A stretch of DNA of 64,000 bases from Crenothrix sp. D3 (GCA_002134785.1 MBQZ01000006.1:1-64000); one strand, 5' to 3'. Shown: positions 1 to 9,372, counted from the first letter of the stretch. Notes: generated by a model not told the origin, from the letters alone. A program made the numbers and translations.

Positions 1-98
1 CTGACTTAAATCCTATTGAACACAAATGGGCGCAAGCTAAAGCTCTTAGAAGAAAGAAAAACTGTTCCACTGATACGCTGTTTTCTCAGCTTTTTTAA
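1..98 (+). mobile_element. IS630-family transposase, C-terminal end (partial)
   Basis: An open frame entering from the left edge (frame 3) runs to a TAA at 96-98. It encodes about 31 residues beginning DLNPIEHKWAQAKA, the highly typical C-terminal block of IS630/Tc1-like transposases in which the Glu of NPIE is the last residue of the DDE catalytic triad. Only the tail is visible. The right end of the IS must lie just beyond 98, next to or inside the oppositely oriented cargo gene whose stop is at 105-107. IS630 elements duplicate a TA dinucleotide, but the exact boundary cannot be fixed without the other end. Confidence 0.8.
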
Positions 99-104
99 AT
101 CATT

Positions 105-524
105 TTATTTTGCTTTGGCTATATCAGCGGTTGCCGCTGATTGTGGGGATAATGCTTGACCAGCTGATTTCACCGCCAATTCTAAAGACGATACCGCCTG
201 TTGCTGTGCGGCAGCATCCAGAAAATAAAAACTGGGCGCAGTAGTGAGCGTATCGCTAGGTGCGCCAGAACGAGTCACTGTGCCGTAATTAGCCAGCAGT
301 TTATTGAGTTCCGCAGTTTCCACTGGTGGCTCAATATGACGTTCGGCTAAACTGGCTAACTGTGTCAACTTACCAGATTCAGCCGTTGCCGTTGCCGCTT
401 GTGGTGATGTAGCGTGAATACCTGCATTCAGCAGCGAACCATCACAAGGCAATGCCGTAAAAAGCTGATTTGCCAAGCGCGTCAACTGCTCAATATCGGG
501 CAGAGTGGTGTTATTTGCAGTCAT
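105..524 (-). CDS. Encapsulin cargo-targeting domain (N-terminal part of a cysteine desulfurase cargo, probably truncated)
   Basis: This 139-aa protein starts 14 nt inside the end of the encapsulin shell gene, suggesting translational coupling. It is rich in Ala/Thr/Ser/Gln and looks largely disordered. Short conserved-looking segments stand out: LPDIEQLTRLANQLFTALP near residues 9-27, a Leu/Ala helix near 52-80, and APSFYFLDAAAQQQ near 95-108. Family 2A encapsulins are normally followed by a cysteine desulfurase with a long disordered N-terminal targeting region. This protein has that position and character but no PLP-dependent desulfurase domain. It ends seven bases from the stop of the IS630 transposase on the opposite strand, so the catalytic domain was probably cut off by IS insertion. 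A naturally separate targeting protein is possible. The assignment rests on context and composition more than on firm homology. Confidence 0.6.
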   Translation of the reverse strand: MTANNTTLPDIEQLTRLANQLFTALPCDGSLLNAGIHATSPQAATATAESGKLTQLASLAERHIEPPVETAELNKLLANYGTVTRSGAPSDTLTTAPSFYFLDAAAQQQAVSSLELAVKSAGQALSPQSAATADIAKAK

Positions 525-1428
525 AGTAGTTGCCTACTTCGACATTCTCCAACACACCCAGTGCGTCTTCAGTCAATACCGCTAATGAGCAGTACAATGA
601 CACCAAATAAGAGGCAATCGCTTTGTGGTTGATACCCATGAAACGTACTGATAAGCCCATGGTTAATTCGCCAGTTAAATTCGGTTGATACAAACCGACC
701 ACACCTTGACGACTTTCACCCGTGCGTAATAACAGAATGTTGGTTTTGCCGTTGGTGATTTGTAATTTATCGGTCGGAATTAAGGGAATGCCGCGCCATG
801 TTAAAAATTGCGAACCGAATAATGTGACTGTTGGTGGTGGTGTACCACGACGGGTTGCTTCACGTCCAAACGCGGCAATCGCACGAGGATGCGCTAAGAA
901 AAATGCAGGTTCTTTCCAGACGCGGGCGATTAATTCGTCTAAATCGTCAGGTGTCGGTGAACCGTTGCGGGTTTGTACTTTAAACGCAGGTGCAACATTG
1001 TTCAGCAAGCCGTATTCTGCATTGTTGATTAATTCGCTTTCTTGACGTTCTTTGATGGTTTCTATGGTTAAACGTAATTGTTCGTGAATTTGATTGTGCG
1101 GGCTGCTGTACAAATCTGACACGCGAGTGTGGACATCCAGTACGGTGTTGACCGCATTCAAACGGTATTCACGACCCCATTCTTCGTAATCAACAAAAGT
1201 TTGCGGTAATACTTTTTCATCGAGACTAGAGCAATCAACGGTAATGCTGGATTCATTTTTTGCTTTGTTGACGCGATAAATACCTGCTTCAACAGGCAGC
1301 CAAGGCAGTAAATGGGTCAACCAACGTGGCGTGATGGTTGATAGCATGGGTACGGTTTTGGTGGCATTGGCTAAAGTACGCGCAGCGACATCGCTAAGTG
1401 CAGTATGAGCGTCATGTATATCAGTCAT
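511..1428 (-). CDS. srpI: Family 2A encapsulin shell protein (SrpI-like)
   Basis: This 305-aa protein closely matches my recollection of the cyanobacterial SrpI/major membrane protein I family. Diagnostic stretches are ITPRWLTHLL, PVEAGIYRVNK, NTVLDVHTRVSDLYSSPH, LRLTIETIKERQE, EPAFFLAHPRAIAAFGRE and the C-terminal GLSVRFMGINHKAIASYL. These proteins have the HK97 capsid fold and self-assemble into small icosahedral compartments; family 2A shells load a cysteine desulfurase and are linked to sulfur nutrition. Length is normal for the family and the gene looks intact. It lies 77 nt after a serine O-acetyltransferase gene and overlaps the cargo gene by 14 nt, which is the usual family 2A neighbourhood. 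No flavin-binding or protease domain is seen. Confidence 0.93.
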   Translation of the reverse strand: MTDIHDAHTALSDVAARTLANATKTVPMLSTITPRWLTHLLPWLPVEAGIYRVNKAKNESSITVDCSSLDEKVLPQTFVDYEEWGREYRLNAVNTVLDVHTRVSDLYSSPHNQIHEQLRLTIETIKERQESELINNAEYGLLNNVAPAFKVQTRNGSPTPDDLDELIARVWKEPAFFLAHPRAIAAFGREATRRGTPPPTVTLFGSQFLTWRGIPLIPTDKLQITNGKTNILLLRTGESRQGVVGLYQPNLTGELTMGLSVRFMGINHKAIASYLVSLYCSLAVLTEDALGVLENVEVGNYYDCK

Positions 1429-1463
1429 TTTCTTTTCCTATGGTTGGTTTTATTAAGTAATTT

Positions 1464-1502
1464 GTCCACGAAAAACCCGAAAATTTTGTGTCTTTCGTGG
1501 AC
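1464..1502. repeat. Palindromic repeat between epsC and the encapsulin gene
   Basis: Ten-base perfect arms (GTCCACGAAA at 1464-1473 and its complement at 1493-1502) flank a 19-nt loop. A partial copy (TCCACGAAAAACACGAAAAA) sits between bioB and bioF near 10439. This looks like a dispersed repeat rather than a terminator because no T-run follows it on the minus strand. It could still protect or attenuate the transcript between the two genes. Confidence 0.6.
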
Positions 1503-1505
1503 GAT

Positions 1506-2474
1506 TTATTGCGAAGCATGAGCTTCGATTTTTGAAAAGCTGGGGCTTTTTAATTCGATGTTACTGAGTGGTAATTCGCTACGCACTTGTGCCTGCGTGA
1601 TGTGGCTGTTAGGAGGCACACTGTGGGTGAGCCAGACATTACCGCCGATGGTTGAACCTTGTCCGATGGTGACGCGCCCTAAAATAGTCGCGCCTGCATA
1701 AATCACCACATCATCTTCCACGATAGGATGACGGGCATTGCCTTTGACCAACGCGCCGTCTTCGTCTTTATCAAAGCGTTTCGCGCCTAAAGTCACGGCT
1801 TGATATAGTCGAACGTGTCGCCCGATAACCGCTGTTTCACCAATCACCACACCCGTGCCGTGGTCGATAAAGAAACTTTCACCAATTTTTGCACCTGGAT
1901 GTATGTCGATGCCTGTCGCGGAATGGGCAAGCTCGGTTATCATGCGAGCAATCATTGGTACACCTAATGAATACAGATTGTGTGCCAATCGGTGGTGCGT
2001 CATTGCGACAATTCCGGGGTAGCACACCAAGGCTTCGTCTGGACTGTGAGCCGCAGGATCACCTTGATAGGCAGCCGTTATATCCGTGTCCAGTAACTTT
2101 CTAACGCTAGGTAGTTGTGCAGCAAAGGCGCGAGCAATATGGTTAGCCCGAATATCCATGTTATGCGTTACTGAGCGGCTTTGTTCGGCAACAAAAACCA
2201 GCTCACGACGAATTTGTTGCTGTAGTGTGCGCAAGGCGGTGTCGAGGGTATGTCCAACAAAATAATCAATGCCTTCATCGGTAATATCAGGCAAACCTAA
2301 ACGATTGGGAAACAATACGGCACTTAAGCCTTCTACTACATTGCGTAATTCTTTACGCTGCGGCAATTTAGGTGGTTTGTCGCGGCGATGACGTGTTTCC
2401 AAAGATTGAACCCGCACCTCGCGCAACTGTGCAACTAAATCGTCTATACCCCAATCGTTGTAATTTCTTATCAT
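1506..2474 (-). CDS. epsC: Serine O-acetyltransferase (EpsC type)
   Basis: This 322-aa enzyme transfers acetyl from acetyl-CoA to L-serine to make O-acetylserine, the carbon skeleton for cysteine. An N-terminal helical region of about 190 residues is followed by a left-handed beta-helix. The core motifs are IDIHPGAKIGESFFIDHGTG near 200-220, VVIGETAVIG, VTLGAKRF, and hexapeptide repeats through GATILGRVTIGQGSTIGGNVWLT. The His in DHGTG is the expected catalytic base. The length fits the long EpsC/SrpH class rather than CysE (about 270 aa). It lies between a sulfate-binding protein gene and the encapsulin shell gene, so its product probably feeds the cysteine metabolised by the encapsulated desulfurase. 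Confidence 0.92.
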   Translation of the reverse strand: MIRNYNDWGIDDLVAQLREVRVQSLETRHRRDKPPKLPQRKELRNVVEGLSAVLFPNRLGLPDITDEGIDYFVGHTLDTALRTLQQQIRRELVFVAEQSRSVTHNMDIRANHIARAFAAQLPSVRKLLDTDITAAYQGDPAAHSPDEALVCYPGIVAMTHHRLAHNLYSLGVPMIARMITELAHSATGIDIHPGAKIGESFFIDHGTGVVIGETAVIGRHVRLYQAVTLGAKRFDKDEDGALVKGNARHPIVEDDVVIYAGATILGRVTIGQGSTIGGNVWLTHSVPPNSHITQAQVRSELPLSNIELKSPSFSKIEAHASQ

Positions 2475-2503
2475 CTGAAAAAACCTTTTGTTTATGTAAC
2501 TTA

Positions 2504-2522
2504 CTCTTTTTTAAAAAAAGAG
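2504..2522. repeat. A/T hairpin upstream of epsC
   Basis: CTCTTTTTT at 2504-2512 is followed directly by seven A and GAG to 2522, giving an almost perfect hairpin in the 108-nt gap between sbp and epsC. Read on the minus strand it is a stem with an internal T-run, so it could act as a weak terminator or attenuator after sbp. It could equally be a decayed repeat. Confidence 0.4.
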
Positions 2523-2582
2523 GGATTAGAGGAAAATCAAAACCTCTACCCCTCAAGGCAGGAGACAAGTAGTTACAAAAAA

Positions 2583-3593
2583 TTAATGCCCATAAATTTG
2601 GTCAAACACACCCTCATCAGCAAAATGTTTTTCCTGCGCTGTGTTCCAGCCGCCAAACTGTTCTATTTTTACGAGTTCAATGGCGGGGAATTGCGCGGCG
2701 TATTTAGCGGCAATGTCTTTATCACTGGGGCGATAAAAGTTTTTCGCGATAATTTCTTGCGCTTCTTTGGTGTACAAATACTTTAAATATTCAGTGGCGA
2801 CTTCAAACGTGCCGTTTTTACGCGCTACTTTTTCAATGACGGTGACAGGCGGTTCGGCGAGTATGCTTAATGATGGCGTGACGATTTCATATTTATCCGC
2901 GCCAAATTCGTTCAGCACTAAATGGGCTTCGTTTTCCCAAGTAATCAGTACGTCACCTAGACCGCGTTCTGCAAAACTGGTGGTCGCGCCTCGCGCTCCT
3001 GAATCTAATACGCCTGCGTTTTTAAATAACTTGGTCACAAAGTCTTTAGCGGCGGCTTCGCTATTATTATTGTGCTTGAGTGCATAGCCCCATGCGGCTA
3101 AATAATTCCACCGCGCACCGCCTGAAGTTTTGGGATTCGGTGTGACGATACTTGTCCCTGTTTTAACCAAGTCGTCCCAATCTTTGATGGCTTTTGGGTT
3201 GCCTTTGCGTACTAAGAAAACGATAGTGGAAGTATACGGTGAGCTGTTATTAGGTAGCAGGGTTTGCCAATTTTCTGGAATCAAATTGCCTCTTTTATAC
3301 AGTTGATCAATATCGTATGCCACGGCTAATGTAACCACGTCAGCTTCTAAACCATCTAACACAGCGCGTGCTTGTTTACCGCCGCCGCCATGTGATTGAT
3401 TGATGGTGACACTTTCACCTTTGGTTTCTTGCCAGTGCTTGGCAAATAACGGGTTGTATTCTTTGTACAATTCGCGGGTCGGGTCATAAGAGACATTGAG
3501 TAGTTCTCTATCGGCGGCTTGTGCGTTGTTGCTGGCTGCCAAAATAGATAAAGTCGCCGCAAAAATAATGTGGAGTGTGTTGGTTTTCATCAT
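2583..3593 (-). CDS. sbp: Periplasmic sulfate/thiosulfate-binding protein
   Basis: This 336-aa protein has a Sec signal peptide (residues 1-26, cleavage after NAQA) and the family signature [17 protein letters not shown]. It also has [40 protein letters not shown] and LITWENEA, which build the sulfate-binding cleft of Sbp/CysP proteins. It delivers sulfate or thiosulfate to a CysTWA-type ABC permease, but no permease or ATPase gene lies in the window. An AGGAAT ribosome-binding site precedes two adjacent ATG codons (3593 and 3590). It lies between an outer-membrane channel and serine acetyltransferase, giving a path from sulfate entry to cysteine. Confidence 0.92.
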   Translation of the reverse strand: MMKTNTLHIIFAATLSILAASNNAQAADRELLNVSYDPTRELYKEYNPLFAKHWQETKGESVTINQSHGGGGKQARAVLDGLEADVVTLAVAYDIDQLYKRGNLIPENWQTLLPNNSSPYTSTIVFLVRKGNPKAIKDWDDLVKTGTSIVTPNPKTSGGARWNYLAAWGYALKHNNNSEAAAKDFVTKLFKNAGVLDSGARGATTSFAERGLGDVLITWENEAHLVLNEFGADKYEIVTPSLSILAEPPVTVIEKVARKNGTFEVATEYLKYLYTKEAQEIIAKNFYRPSDKDIAAKYAAQFPAIELVKIEQFGGWNTAQEKHFADEGVFDQIYGH

Positions 3594-3612
3594 TAATTCC
3601 TGTGTTGTTGGC

Positions 3613-3638
3613 GGAATACAAACCTAGGTTTGTACTCC
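3613..3638. repeat. Palindrome with ACAAACCTAGGTTTGT core
   Basis: A 26-bp near-perfect palindrome lies in the 55-nt gap between the outer-membrane channel gene and sbp. Its core closely resembles the hairpin at 17931-17953 upstream of cydD, so it belongs to a small dispersed family in this genome. Confidence 0.6.
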
Positions 3639-3648
3639 AAAATAGGGT

Positions 3649-5259
3649 TTATATCTTGCCGTCGCCAAACGCATTCAGCGACACTTCAAAGTAGAAAAAA
3701 TTACTGGCTTGTGAAGTGTATGGTCCTGTCGCTGTGTTAGATTTATCTTGTGCGCGAGTAAAACTACCTGGTTCAAAACGGGCATAACTGGTAGTTAAGT
3801 CTATGTATGGATTGACTTTGTAACGCACACGAAGATCCAATTCATGACCCAAGAAATTACCGCTTTTGCCCGTTCTATCTTGTAAGCCCGTCCGATTCCA
3901 TGCCGCTGTTTCATTTTCCAACCAATACGCGTTATAGCCTGCATCGACTCTCAAATCCTGATAAGGCGTAAATTCGATTCTGGCTTTAGGCGCGTGGACG
4001 TTATCCCACGAAAAGTAATCATTGCGTGACCAAGGCTGATTAAAGCCGTAAAACGCATCAACCCGTTGATTTTTGCCATCGGTTGCGGTGCTGTTAGCGA
4101 CTTTATCGCCTGTGCCATAGCCATAAAATAAGCTCGCTCTGGGTTTCCAATCGTGATCGAAGGTGTAACCAAGTTCCAAGGCGTAAGCGAGCGAGTCCTG
4201 CTGCAATAATTTCTCTTGCTGAGTGGTAACAGTTCGTCTTACACCATTGACTGTTGTGGTATTAGTGACCGCTCTGGTGACACCATAACGCCCAAATTGT
4301 TTGGTGAAGTTGGCATCAAAATCAAGCCCCGTGTTAGGAATAACACCATAGACACGCAAACCGGGGGAATAAATTTCCTGATTGTTTTTACGCGCTGAAA
4401 CCACAGGGTTATAAGGGTCGCCGTTCACGCTACGCCCAAAGAAATACGGTTGAAAGGTGATGTACTGCGACAGTTGCTTGAGACTTAACACGCCGCCATA
4501 AAACCAAGTATCCGTGTCTGGCTCATCAAATTGATATTTCAAACGGGTGACTGGATGAAACGCGAAGGTATCTAAATCCCAGTCATTTTGTTTTTTGCCA
4601 AAATGGACGCGATAACCTTCAAAATTATTGGTGGTGTTACGAAACTCATTAGTTGCAATAAAGCGTCTATCGACTAATTCTAATGCCTGACGACCTGCCC
4701 GAATGCTTAACGGACGGTTATTACCCAGTGCATTTTTAAAGTACAATTCGCCATAGCCTTGAATCAATTCAAACTCGTTGACATCGGCATTCGTTGTTTG
4801 ATACAAGCCGTTGTAACTGCGTGAATCTTGAAATTCGACCACAAAGCGGAAAGGATCAAGAATGTTTTTAACGCCTATATAAGCGCGGGTTCTCAGCAAA
4901 AATAAGTTGTCGGGATCAGCTCGGTAAGTTGAGCCATTTGCTTGTGCTGGCGTAGTACGGTAATCATTTTCGCGGTATTCATAACGAGTACGATGATCCA
5001 AACCCACATCCAACCAATCGATATTGCGAAATTCTTTGAATTGCGTTTTGCTTAAGTTGCGTACATAAGTAGGGGGATCAGGAATAGGTTCAACGCGATA
5101 ACCGCGTGTTTTAACATAGTAATCTTCGGCACTTGCCAAACTGGGTAATATCAACAACAAGCCTAAAATAGTGCTTGCTGTGCTGTTAATTGAAGCAGGT
5201 TTCGCAGTTGGAATCTTATGAAGCGCGTTTGATAGTGCGTTTCGCTGGAAATGTTTCAT
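3649..5259 (-). CDS. Outer-membrane beta-barrel channel, alginate-export (Alginate_exp) family
   Basis: This 536-aa protein has a hydrophobic export signal near residues 25-45 (STASTILGLLLILPSLASA). The rest is dense in alternating aromatic beta-strands, such as LDVGLDHRTRYEYRENDY, FRFVVEFQDSRSYNG and IRAGRQALELVDRRFIAT. The ending YFEVSLNAFGDGKI fits an outer-membrane barrel. The RAGRQ..L.D.R.I pattern is typical of Alginate_exp-domain porins, most of which are not alginate exporters. Its position 55 nt before sbp, on the same strand, suggests a channel for sulfate, sulfonates or another anion. Substrate is inferred from context only. The N-terminal region before the hydrophobic core is unusually long, so the true start may be internal. 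Confidence 0.75.
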   Translation of the reverse strand: MKHFQRNALSNALHKIPTAKPASINSTASTILGLLLILPSLASAEDYYVKTRGYRVEPIPDPPTYVRNLSKTQFKEFRNIDWLDVGLDHRTRYEYRENDYRTTPAQANGSTYRADPDNLFLLRTRAYIGVKNILDPFRFVVEFQDSRSYNGLYQTTNADVNEFELIQGYGELYFKNALGNNRPLSIRAGRQALELVDRRFIATNEFRNTTNNFEGYRVHFGKKQNDWDLDTFAFHPVTRLKYQFDEPDTDTWFYGGVLSLKQLSQYITFQPYFFGRSVNGDPYNPVVSARKNNQEIYSPGLRVYGVIPNTGLDFDANFTKQFGRYGVTRAVTNTTTVNGVRRTVTTQQEKLLQQDSLAYALELGYTFDHDWKPRASLFYGYGTGDKVANSTATDGKNQRVDAFYGFNQPWSRNDYFSWDNVHAPKARIEFTPYQDLRVDAGYNAYWLENETAAWNRTGLQDRTGKSGNFLGHELDLRVRYKVNPYIDLTTSYARFEPGSFTRAQDKSNTATGPYTSQASNFFYFEVSLNAFGDGKI

Positions 5260-5284
5260 AGATTTACTCTCTTAAGTTAGTGGC

Positions 5285-5306
5285 GGCGTTTTAACGAGAA
5301 AACGCC
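5285..5306. terminator. Candidate terminator hairpin
   Basis: GGCGTTTT and its complement AAAACGCC (8-bp arms, 6-nt loop) lie in the 248-nt gap between the diguanylate cyclase and the channel gene. The T-rich tail (TTCTTTCTTGTT) is on the plus-strand side, where no gene needs it, so its direction is unclear. Apart from this hairpin nothing is recognised in 5260-5507. Confidence 0.35.
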
Positions 5307-5507
5307 TTCTTTCTTGTTGAGGTACATCATAAACAGCTAGATATTTTTAATAAAACGATGATATTCGATAGGTGTATCTGATATTGAGATATAAGGATTG
5401 CACGCAGCCTCATCGTGAGTCACTGAAAAGTAGGGGCTGTGCCTTGTGCCAGCCTCCTTAATAACAGTATCAGGACAACCACAAGGGATTGCCAAATGGC
5501 TTTGTTC

Positions 5508-8500
5508 CTATGCGTGGGAAGGATAATCAGCAAAATAAGCAAAGCAGCCACGCCCGTCATCTTTGGCTTGATAAAGTGCGGTGTCTGCGCGATCCATGAG
5601 TATTTCAGGGGTGCTGCCGTGTTGAGGATAAATGCTAATGCCAATAGTCGCGCTTATTTGTACACAATGGTTTTTGGACAAGTGAAACGGCATGGTTAAA
5701 TCAGTTATCAATTTTAATGCGACTATTTCAGCATCATGAGGGATTTTAAGGTTTTCTAACACCAATACGAATTCATCACCGCCTAAACGGGCAACCATAT
5801 CACTGTCGCGTAAACAGCCTGTCATTCTGTGAGCAACTTGTTTAAGTAACTCATCCCCAGCGGCGTGTCCTAAGCTATCATTCACGGCTTTGAATTTATC
5901 CAAATCCATCATGAAAACCACGAATTTTGTATTAGTTCGATGATTAATCGTGATTGCGTACCGTAATCTATCCAATAATTTCCGTCGATTGGGTAAGCCT
6001 GTGAGCGGATCGTAAAATGCCAGTTGTTTAATTTCTTCTTCGGCGGCTTTGCGCAAGGTAATATCAGTCGCTGTTTTTACATAATGAGTAATTTGCTGAT
6101 TTTTGTTGGCTTTCACGACGGTAATAGTCATCCATTCAGGATAAATTTCGCCATTTTTACGTTTATTCCAGATTTCACCTTGCCACGTTCCCGTGTCTTT
6201 AAGGCTTTGCCATAAAGCCGTATAAAAGGCTTTATCATGCCGTCCTGAATTGAATAAACGGGGATTTTTTCCAAGCACTTCTGCTTCGCTATAGCCTGTC
6301 ATTTTGGTAAAAGCATGATTCACTTTAATAATCACGCTATTGGCATCGGCGATTAACATGGATTCTTGCGATTCAAATACCGTGGCGGCTATGCGCAGTT
6401 CAATGTCTGCTTGCAGGCGTTCCAGTTCACCTGCTGCCCGACCAGCAATTATTTTTAGTATCGATTTCGCTAACTCTGGATTGGCAAGCGGTTTATTATC
6501 TATTAAAGCAATCAACCCTATTGGTAGTCCTGTGCCACTCCAAAGCGTGATGCCAATATAACTTTCCGCATTCAGTGTTTTTAGGACTTCATCTTTTGGA
6601 AATAATTGGCAGACATGGGCAGGAAAACAACAAATATCATTGCCAACGACATTGCCACAAGGTGTATCTTTTAGGGCATATTCCACGTTATCTTCAAATA
6701 GACCATCGTGATAGACTGCCAACGTTTTAGCAGTTAAATAATCACTTTTAAGGTAATCAATACAGACAAAACTCATATCCAGACACTGCGCGAGGTATCG
6801 AGCGAGGGTTATAAAAAAATTTTCATCGGTGTATTGATGGACAATTTGAGAAAGAAAAGTATGGGTTTTCTCAATTTTCTTACGCTCAGTAATATCTGAA
6901 TGTGTTCCACTCATGCGGCTTGGTTTGCCGTTTTCGTCGTGCTGTACGATATTGGCATGATCGAGAATCCAACAAATACTGCCGTCTTTGTGCAACATAC
7001 GGTATTCTAATTCGTGATAACTTTTTTTGCCTTCTAAGACATCATAGATGGATTGCCACGCTTTTTCACGGTCATCAGGGTGTACAAAATCAGCCCATTG
7101 TTGGGTAGTGTGTTGAATTTCCTCGTAGCTATAGCCCAACATTTCTGCCCACCTCACATTCCGTTGGACTTCATTGGTGAGAATATTCCAATCCCAAAAA
7201 CCTAATCGCCCACCTTCTAATACTAATTGCAGTTGTCGCTCACTGTCACGCAAGGTGATTTCAGCTTGTTTGCGATGAGACTCAGTGAAGTTGTATCTAA
7301 AAATCACGCCTAAGAAAACGATGACACTGAGTAGTGTGCCAATAGAAATAATGCGATAGAAAAAACGCGTAACCCGTTCTGATGACTGTTTTAATTCGAT
7401 AAGATGTTGCTCATCCTCATTTTTAAGTTGCAACAGCAGTTGAGTCAGACGGTCAAGTAAATCAGTACCATGAAGAATCATGTCATTAGTGTCAGGTACG
7501 CTGATTTTGCGGCTATCAATCACTTGCTGATACCATTGAAATAGCGCGTTAACCTGCGCGTCTATTTCCATAAAATGACTGTTTTCGATTTGTTTCAATG
7601 CGTTTAGTTTTATAAAGCTATCTGTTTTTGCAGATAGAAAAGCGGTTAAAAATTGTTCATTACGCGTAATAACGTAACCGCGTGTATTGGTTTGAGCCTT
7701 GCTAACAGACACCAACAGGCTGTCAAGCTCAGTTTCTCTATTTTCATGAAAGACGATGTCGTTGTGTGTACTTTGTAACCAGAACTGCGCACGGCTACTA
7801 TTAAAACCAATCAATATCAATAAAAATAACCCCATTATAAAGACTAGGGTAATGCTTTTACTGAGCGACCACGACAACACATTGCGCCGCCAACTAATAA
7901 CGACTTCAGCCGCACCGAGTAGTGCAAATAATACGGCGGCGTTCATGCGCATGACACCATAACCAAACCAACCGAACTGCCCCAAACTAGGCGTAAGAAT
8001 GGAGGATAAAGACGCGAGTGACAGTGCGAGGATAATTACGCCAAAACTTGCTGAGATAATACGCCAGCTATTTTTGTCACTGTGTATAGATGCAATTGCC
8101 AGTAGCAAAAAACAGGTGGCAGCTTCCAGTTTGATACGACCTGAAAAAGTGGTTTCCAGTTGTAAGGTCATGGGATTAGCGGCAATCATCGCGTTATCAA
8201 CAGGATCACGGAATAACAGTTCATCAATCCCCAGATTCACATTGAACGCATATTCACTCAAGGTCAATAAACTGATTGACCCTGCGAGTATGGCGCAAGC
8301 TTGTCCGACATAAAGACAAATGCGGGTAGTGTTAGCATTTAATGCGAGGGGTAAATAGTCAGATAAAATAATTGCACTGCCAAGCAACACAAAGCAAACA
8401 GCGGCGTTTGCTTTCATGGGCAACCAAAAGGGTAGAATGCCTTTTAGACTGTTATTATCAAGCGTCCAACCAAGCAAAACCACAACGCCGCCAATAATGG

Positions 8501-8552
8501 CTAATAGCGCGGCTAACAAGGGAATCTTATAACTTACTATATTAATGTTCAT
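5508..8552 (-). CDS. Membrane diguanylate cyclase with CHASE3-like, PAS, GAF-like, PAS and GGDEF domains
   Basis: This 1014-aa protein would make cyclic di-GMP from two GTP. The N-terminus has about seven hydrophobic segments (residues 8-250), a MASE-like sensor. A CHASE3-like helical region follows (about 255-395, SVSKAQTNTRGYVITRNEQF), then a further membrane span near 405-425. Next come a PAS/PAC unit (about 440-565), a GAF-like region containing CGNVVGNDICCFPAHVC (about 570-710), a second PAS/PAC (about 715-840) and a C-terminal GGDEF domain. The active site reads ARLGGDEFVLVL. RDSD five residues before GGDEF is an intact inhibitory I-site, so product feedback is likely. There is no EAL or HD-GYP domain. 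It is monocistronic and unrelated in function to its neighbours as far as can be seen. Confidence 0.9.
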   Translation of the reverse strand: MNINIVSYKIPLLAALLAIIGGVVVLLGWTLDNNSLKGILPFWLPMKANAAVCFVLLGSAIILSDYLPLALNANTTRICLYVGQACAILAGSISLLTLSEYAFNVNLGIDELLFRDPVDNAMIAANPMTLQLETTFSGRIKLEAATCFLLLAIASIHSDKNSWRIISASFGVIILALSLASLSSILTPSLGQFGWFGYGVMRMNAAVLFALLGAAEVVISWRRNVLSWSLSKSITLVFIMGLFLLILIGFNSSRAQFWLQSTHNDIVFHENRETELDSLLVSVSKAQTNTRGYVITRNEQFLTAFLSAKTDSFIKLNALKQIENSHFMEIDAQVNALFQWYQQVIDSRKISVPDTNDMILHGTDLLDRLTQLLLQLKNEDEQHLIELKQSSERVTRFFYRIISIGTLLSVIVFLGVIFRYNFTESHRKQAEITLRDSERQLQLVLEGGRLGFWDWNILTNEVQRNVRWAEMLGYSYEEIQHTTQQWADFVHPDDREKAWQSIYDVLEGKKSYHELEYRMLHKDGSICWILDHANIVQHDENGKPSRMSGTHSDITERKKIEKTHTFLSQIVHQYTDENFFITLARYLAQCLDMSFVCIDYLKSDYLTAKTLAVYHDGLFEDNVEYALKDTPCGNVVGNDICCFPAHVCQLFPKDEVLKTLNAESYIGITLWSGTGLPIGLIALIDNKPLANPELAKSILKIIAGRAAGELERLQADIELRIAATVFESQESMLIADANSVIIKVNHAFTKMTGYSEAEVLGKNPRLFNSGRHDKAFYTALWQSLKDTGTWQGEIWNKRKNGEIYPEWMTITVVKANKNQQITHYVKTATDITLRKAAEEEIKQLAFYDPLTGLPNRRKLLDRLRYAITINHRTNTKFVVFMMDLDKFKAVNDSLGHAAGDELLKQVAHRMTGCLRDSDMVARLGGDEFVLVLENLKIPHDAEIVALKLITDLTMPFHLSKNHCVQISATIGISIYPQHGSTPEILMDRADTALYQAKDDGRGCFAYFADYPSHA

Positions 8553-8643
8553 GTAGTGTTATCAAATAAAGCGTGAAAATCAGGCATTACATTTACTACT
8601 ATACACTTCAATAATTTTTCATCAAATCATCTCACGGCAACTC

Positions 8644-9345
8644 TTAATAAGCTCTCGCACACACCCACACATCAACACGCGCCACGCCTGCTTTTTTTAA
8701 TACCACTGCCATTTCATGTACGGTTGAGCCTGTGGTCATAACATCATCGACGATGGCAATATGTCGCGCTTGTATTGGCTTAACGAGGGAAAATGCGTTT
8801 TTCATATTAGTGCGTCGTTGTTTAGCAGTGAGTTGCGTTTGGTGCGGGGTGTCACGGTGGCGAATACAAGAATTCATATCAACAGGCAAGTGTAATACCT
8901 TGCCTGCCGTTCTGGCTATTTCAATAGATTGATTAAAACCGCGTTGTCGATAACGGGCTTTGTGTAATGGCACAGGGATAAGACAGTCAGGCAGGTGCGG
9001 GGTTTTTGTTAGCCCTTCTGCTAATAACACGCCTAACAGCCGCGCATTTTTATAGTCCGCATTAAATTTTAAGCCTGCAATTAAATGGCGAACTGCCCCG
9101 TGATGAATAAATGGCGCGACAGTTGCGTCAAAGGCTTGAGGATGGCTTAAGCAGCGACCGCACAGCGGCGATATGTGAGCAGGTATTTCTAAGGGTCGCG
9201 CACAGTGAATGCAGCATTGGCTATTTTTTGCTAACTGGGTATAACAGGGATAACAAAGGTCTAAGCCTTGCCATCCTGCATGATTGCACAGAATGCAGGT
9301 AGGCGGTAATAAGTAATCCTGTATAATGTTAAGCCAGTTGTACAC
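8644..9345 (-). CDS. comF: ComF/GntX-family phosphoribosyltransferase-like protein
   Basis: This 233-aa protein has an N-terminal Cys-rich zinc-binding region ([18 protein letters not shown], then CCIHCARP and CGRCL). A phosphoribosyltransferase fold follows, with [17 protein letters not shown] near residues 125-140 and the PRPP loop [17 protein letters not shown] near 195-211. The family is required for natural transformation in several bacteria (ComF in DNA uptake and processing); the chemical reaction is unknown. It is often found beside bioB or the biotin genes in gammaproteobacteria, as here, where it is divergent from bioB. Confidence 0.88.
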   Translation of the reverse strand: MYNWLNIIQDYLLPPTCILCNHAGWQGLDLCYPCYTQLAKNSQCCIHCARPLEIPAHISPLCGRCLSHPQAFDATVAPFIHHGAVRHLIAGLKFNADYKNARLLGVLLAEGLTKTPHLPDCLIPVPLHKARYRQRGFNQSIEIARTAGKVLHLPVDMNSCIRHRDTPHQTQLTAKQRRTNMKNAFSLVKPIQARHIAIVDDVMTTGSTVHEMAVVLKKAGVARVDVWVCARAY

Positions 9346-9372
9346 GTTATTAATCAGTTGTGGTTGATGAGT

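Noticed and set aside
5420-5699. Overlapping ORFs of 74 and 86 aa near the end of the diguanylate cyclase gene
   Set aside because: They overlap the GGDEF coding end in other frames and have no ribosome-binding site or family features.
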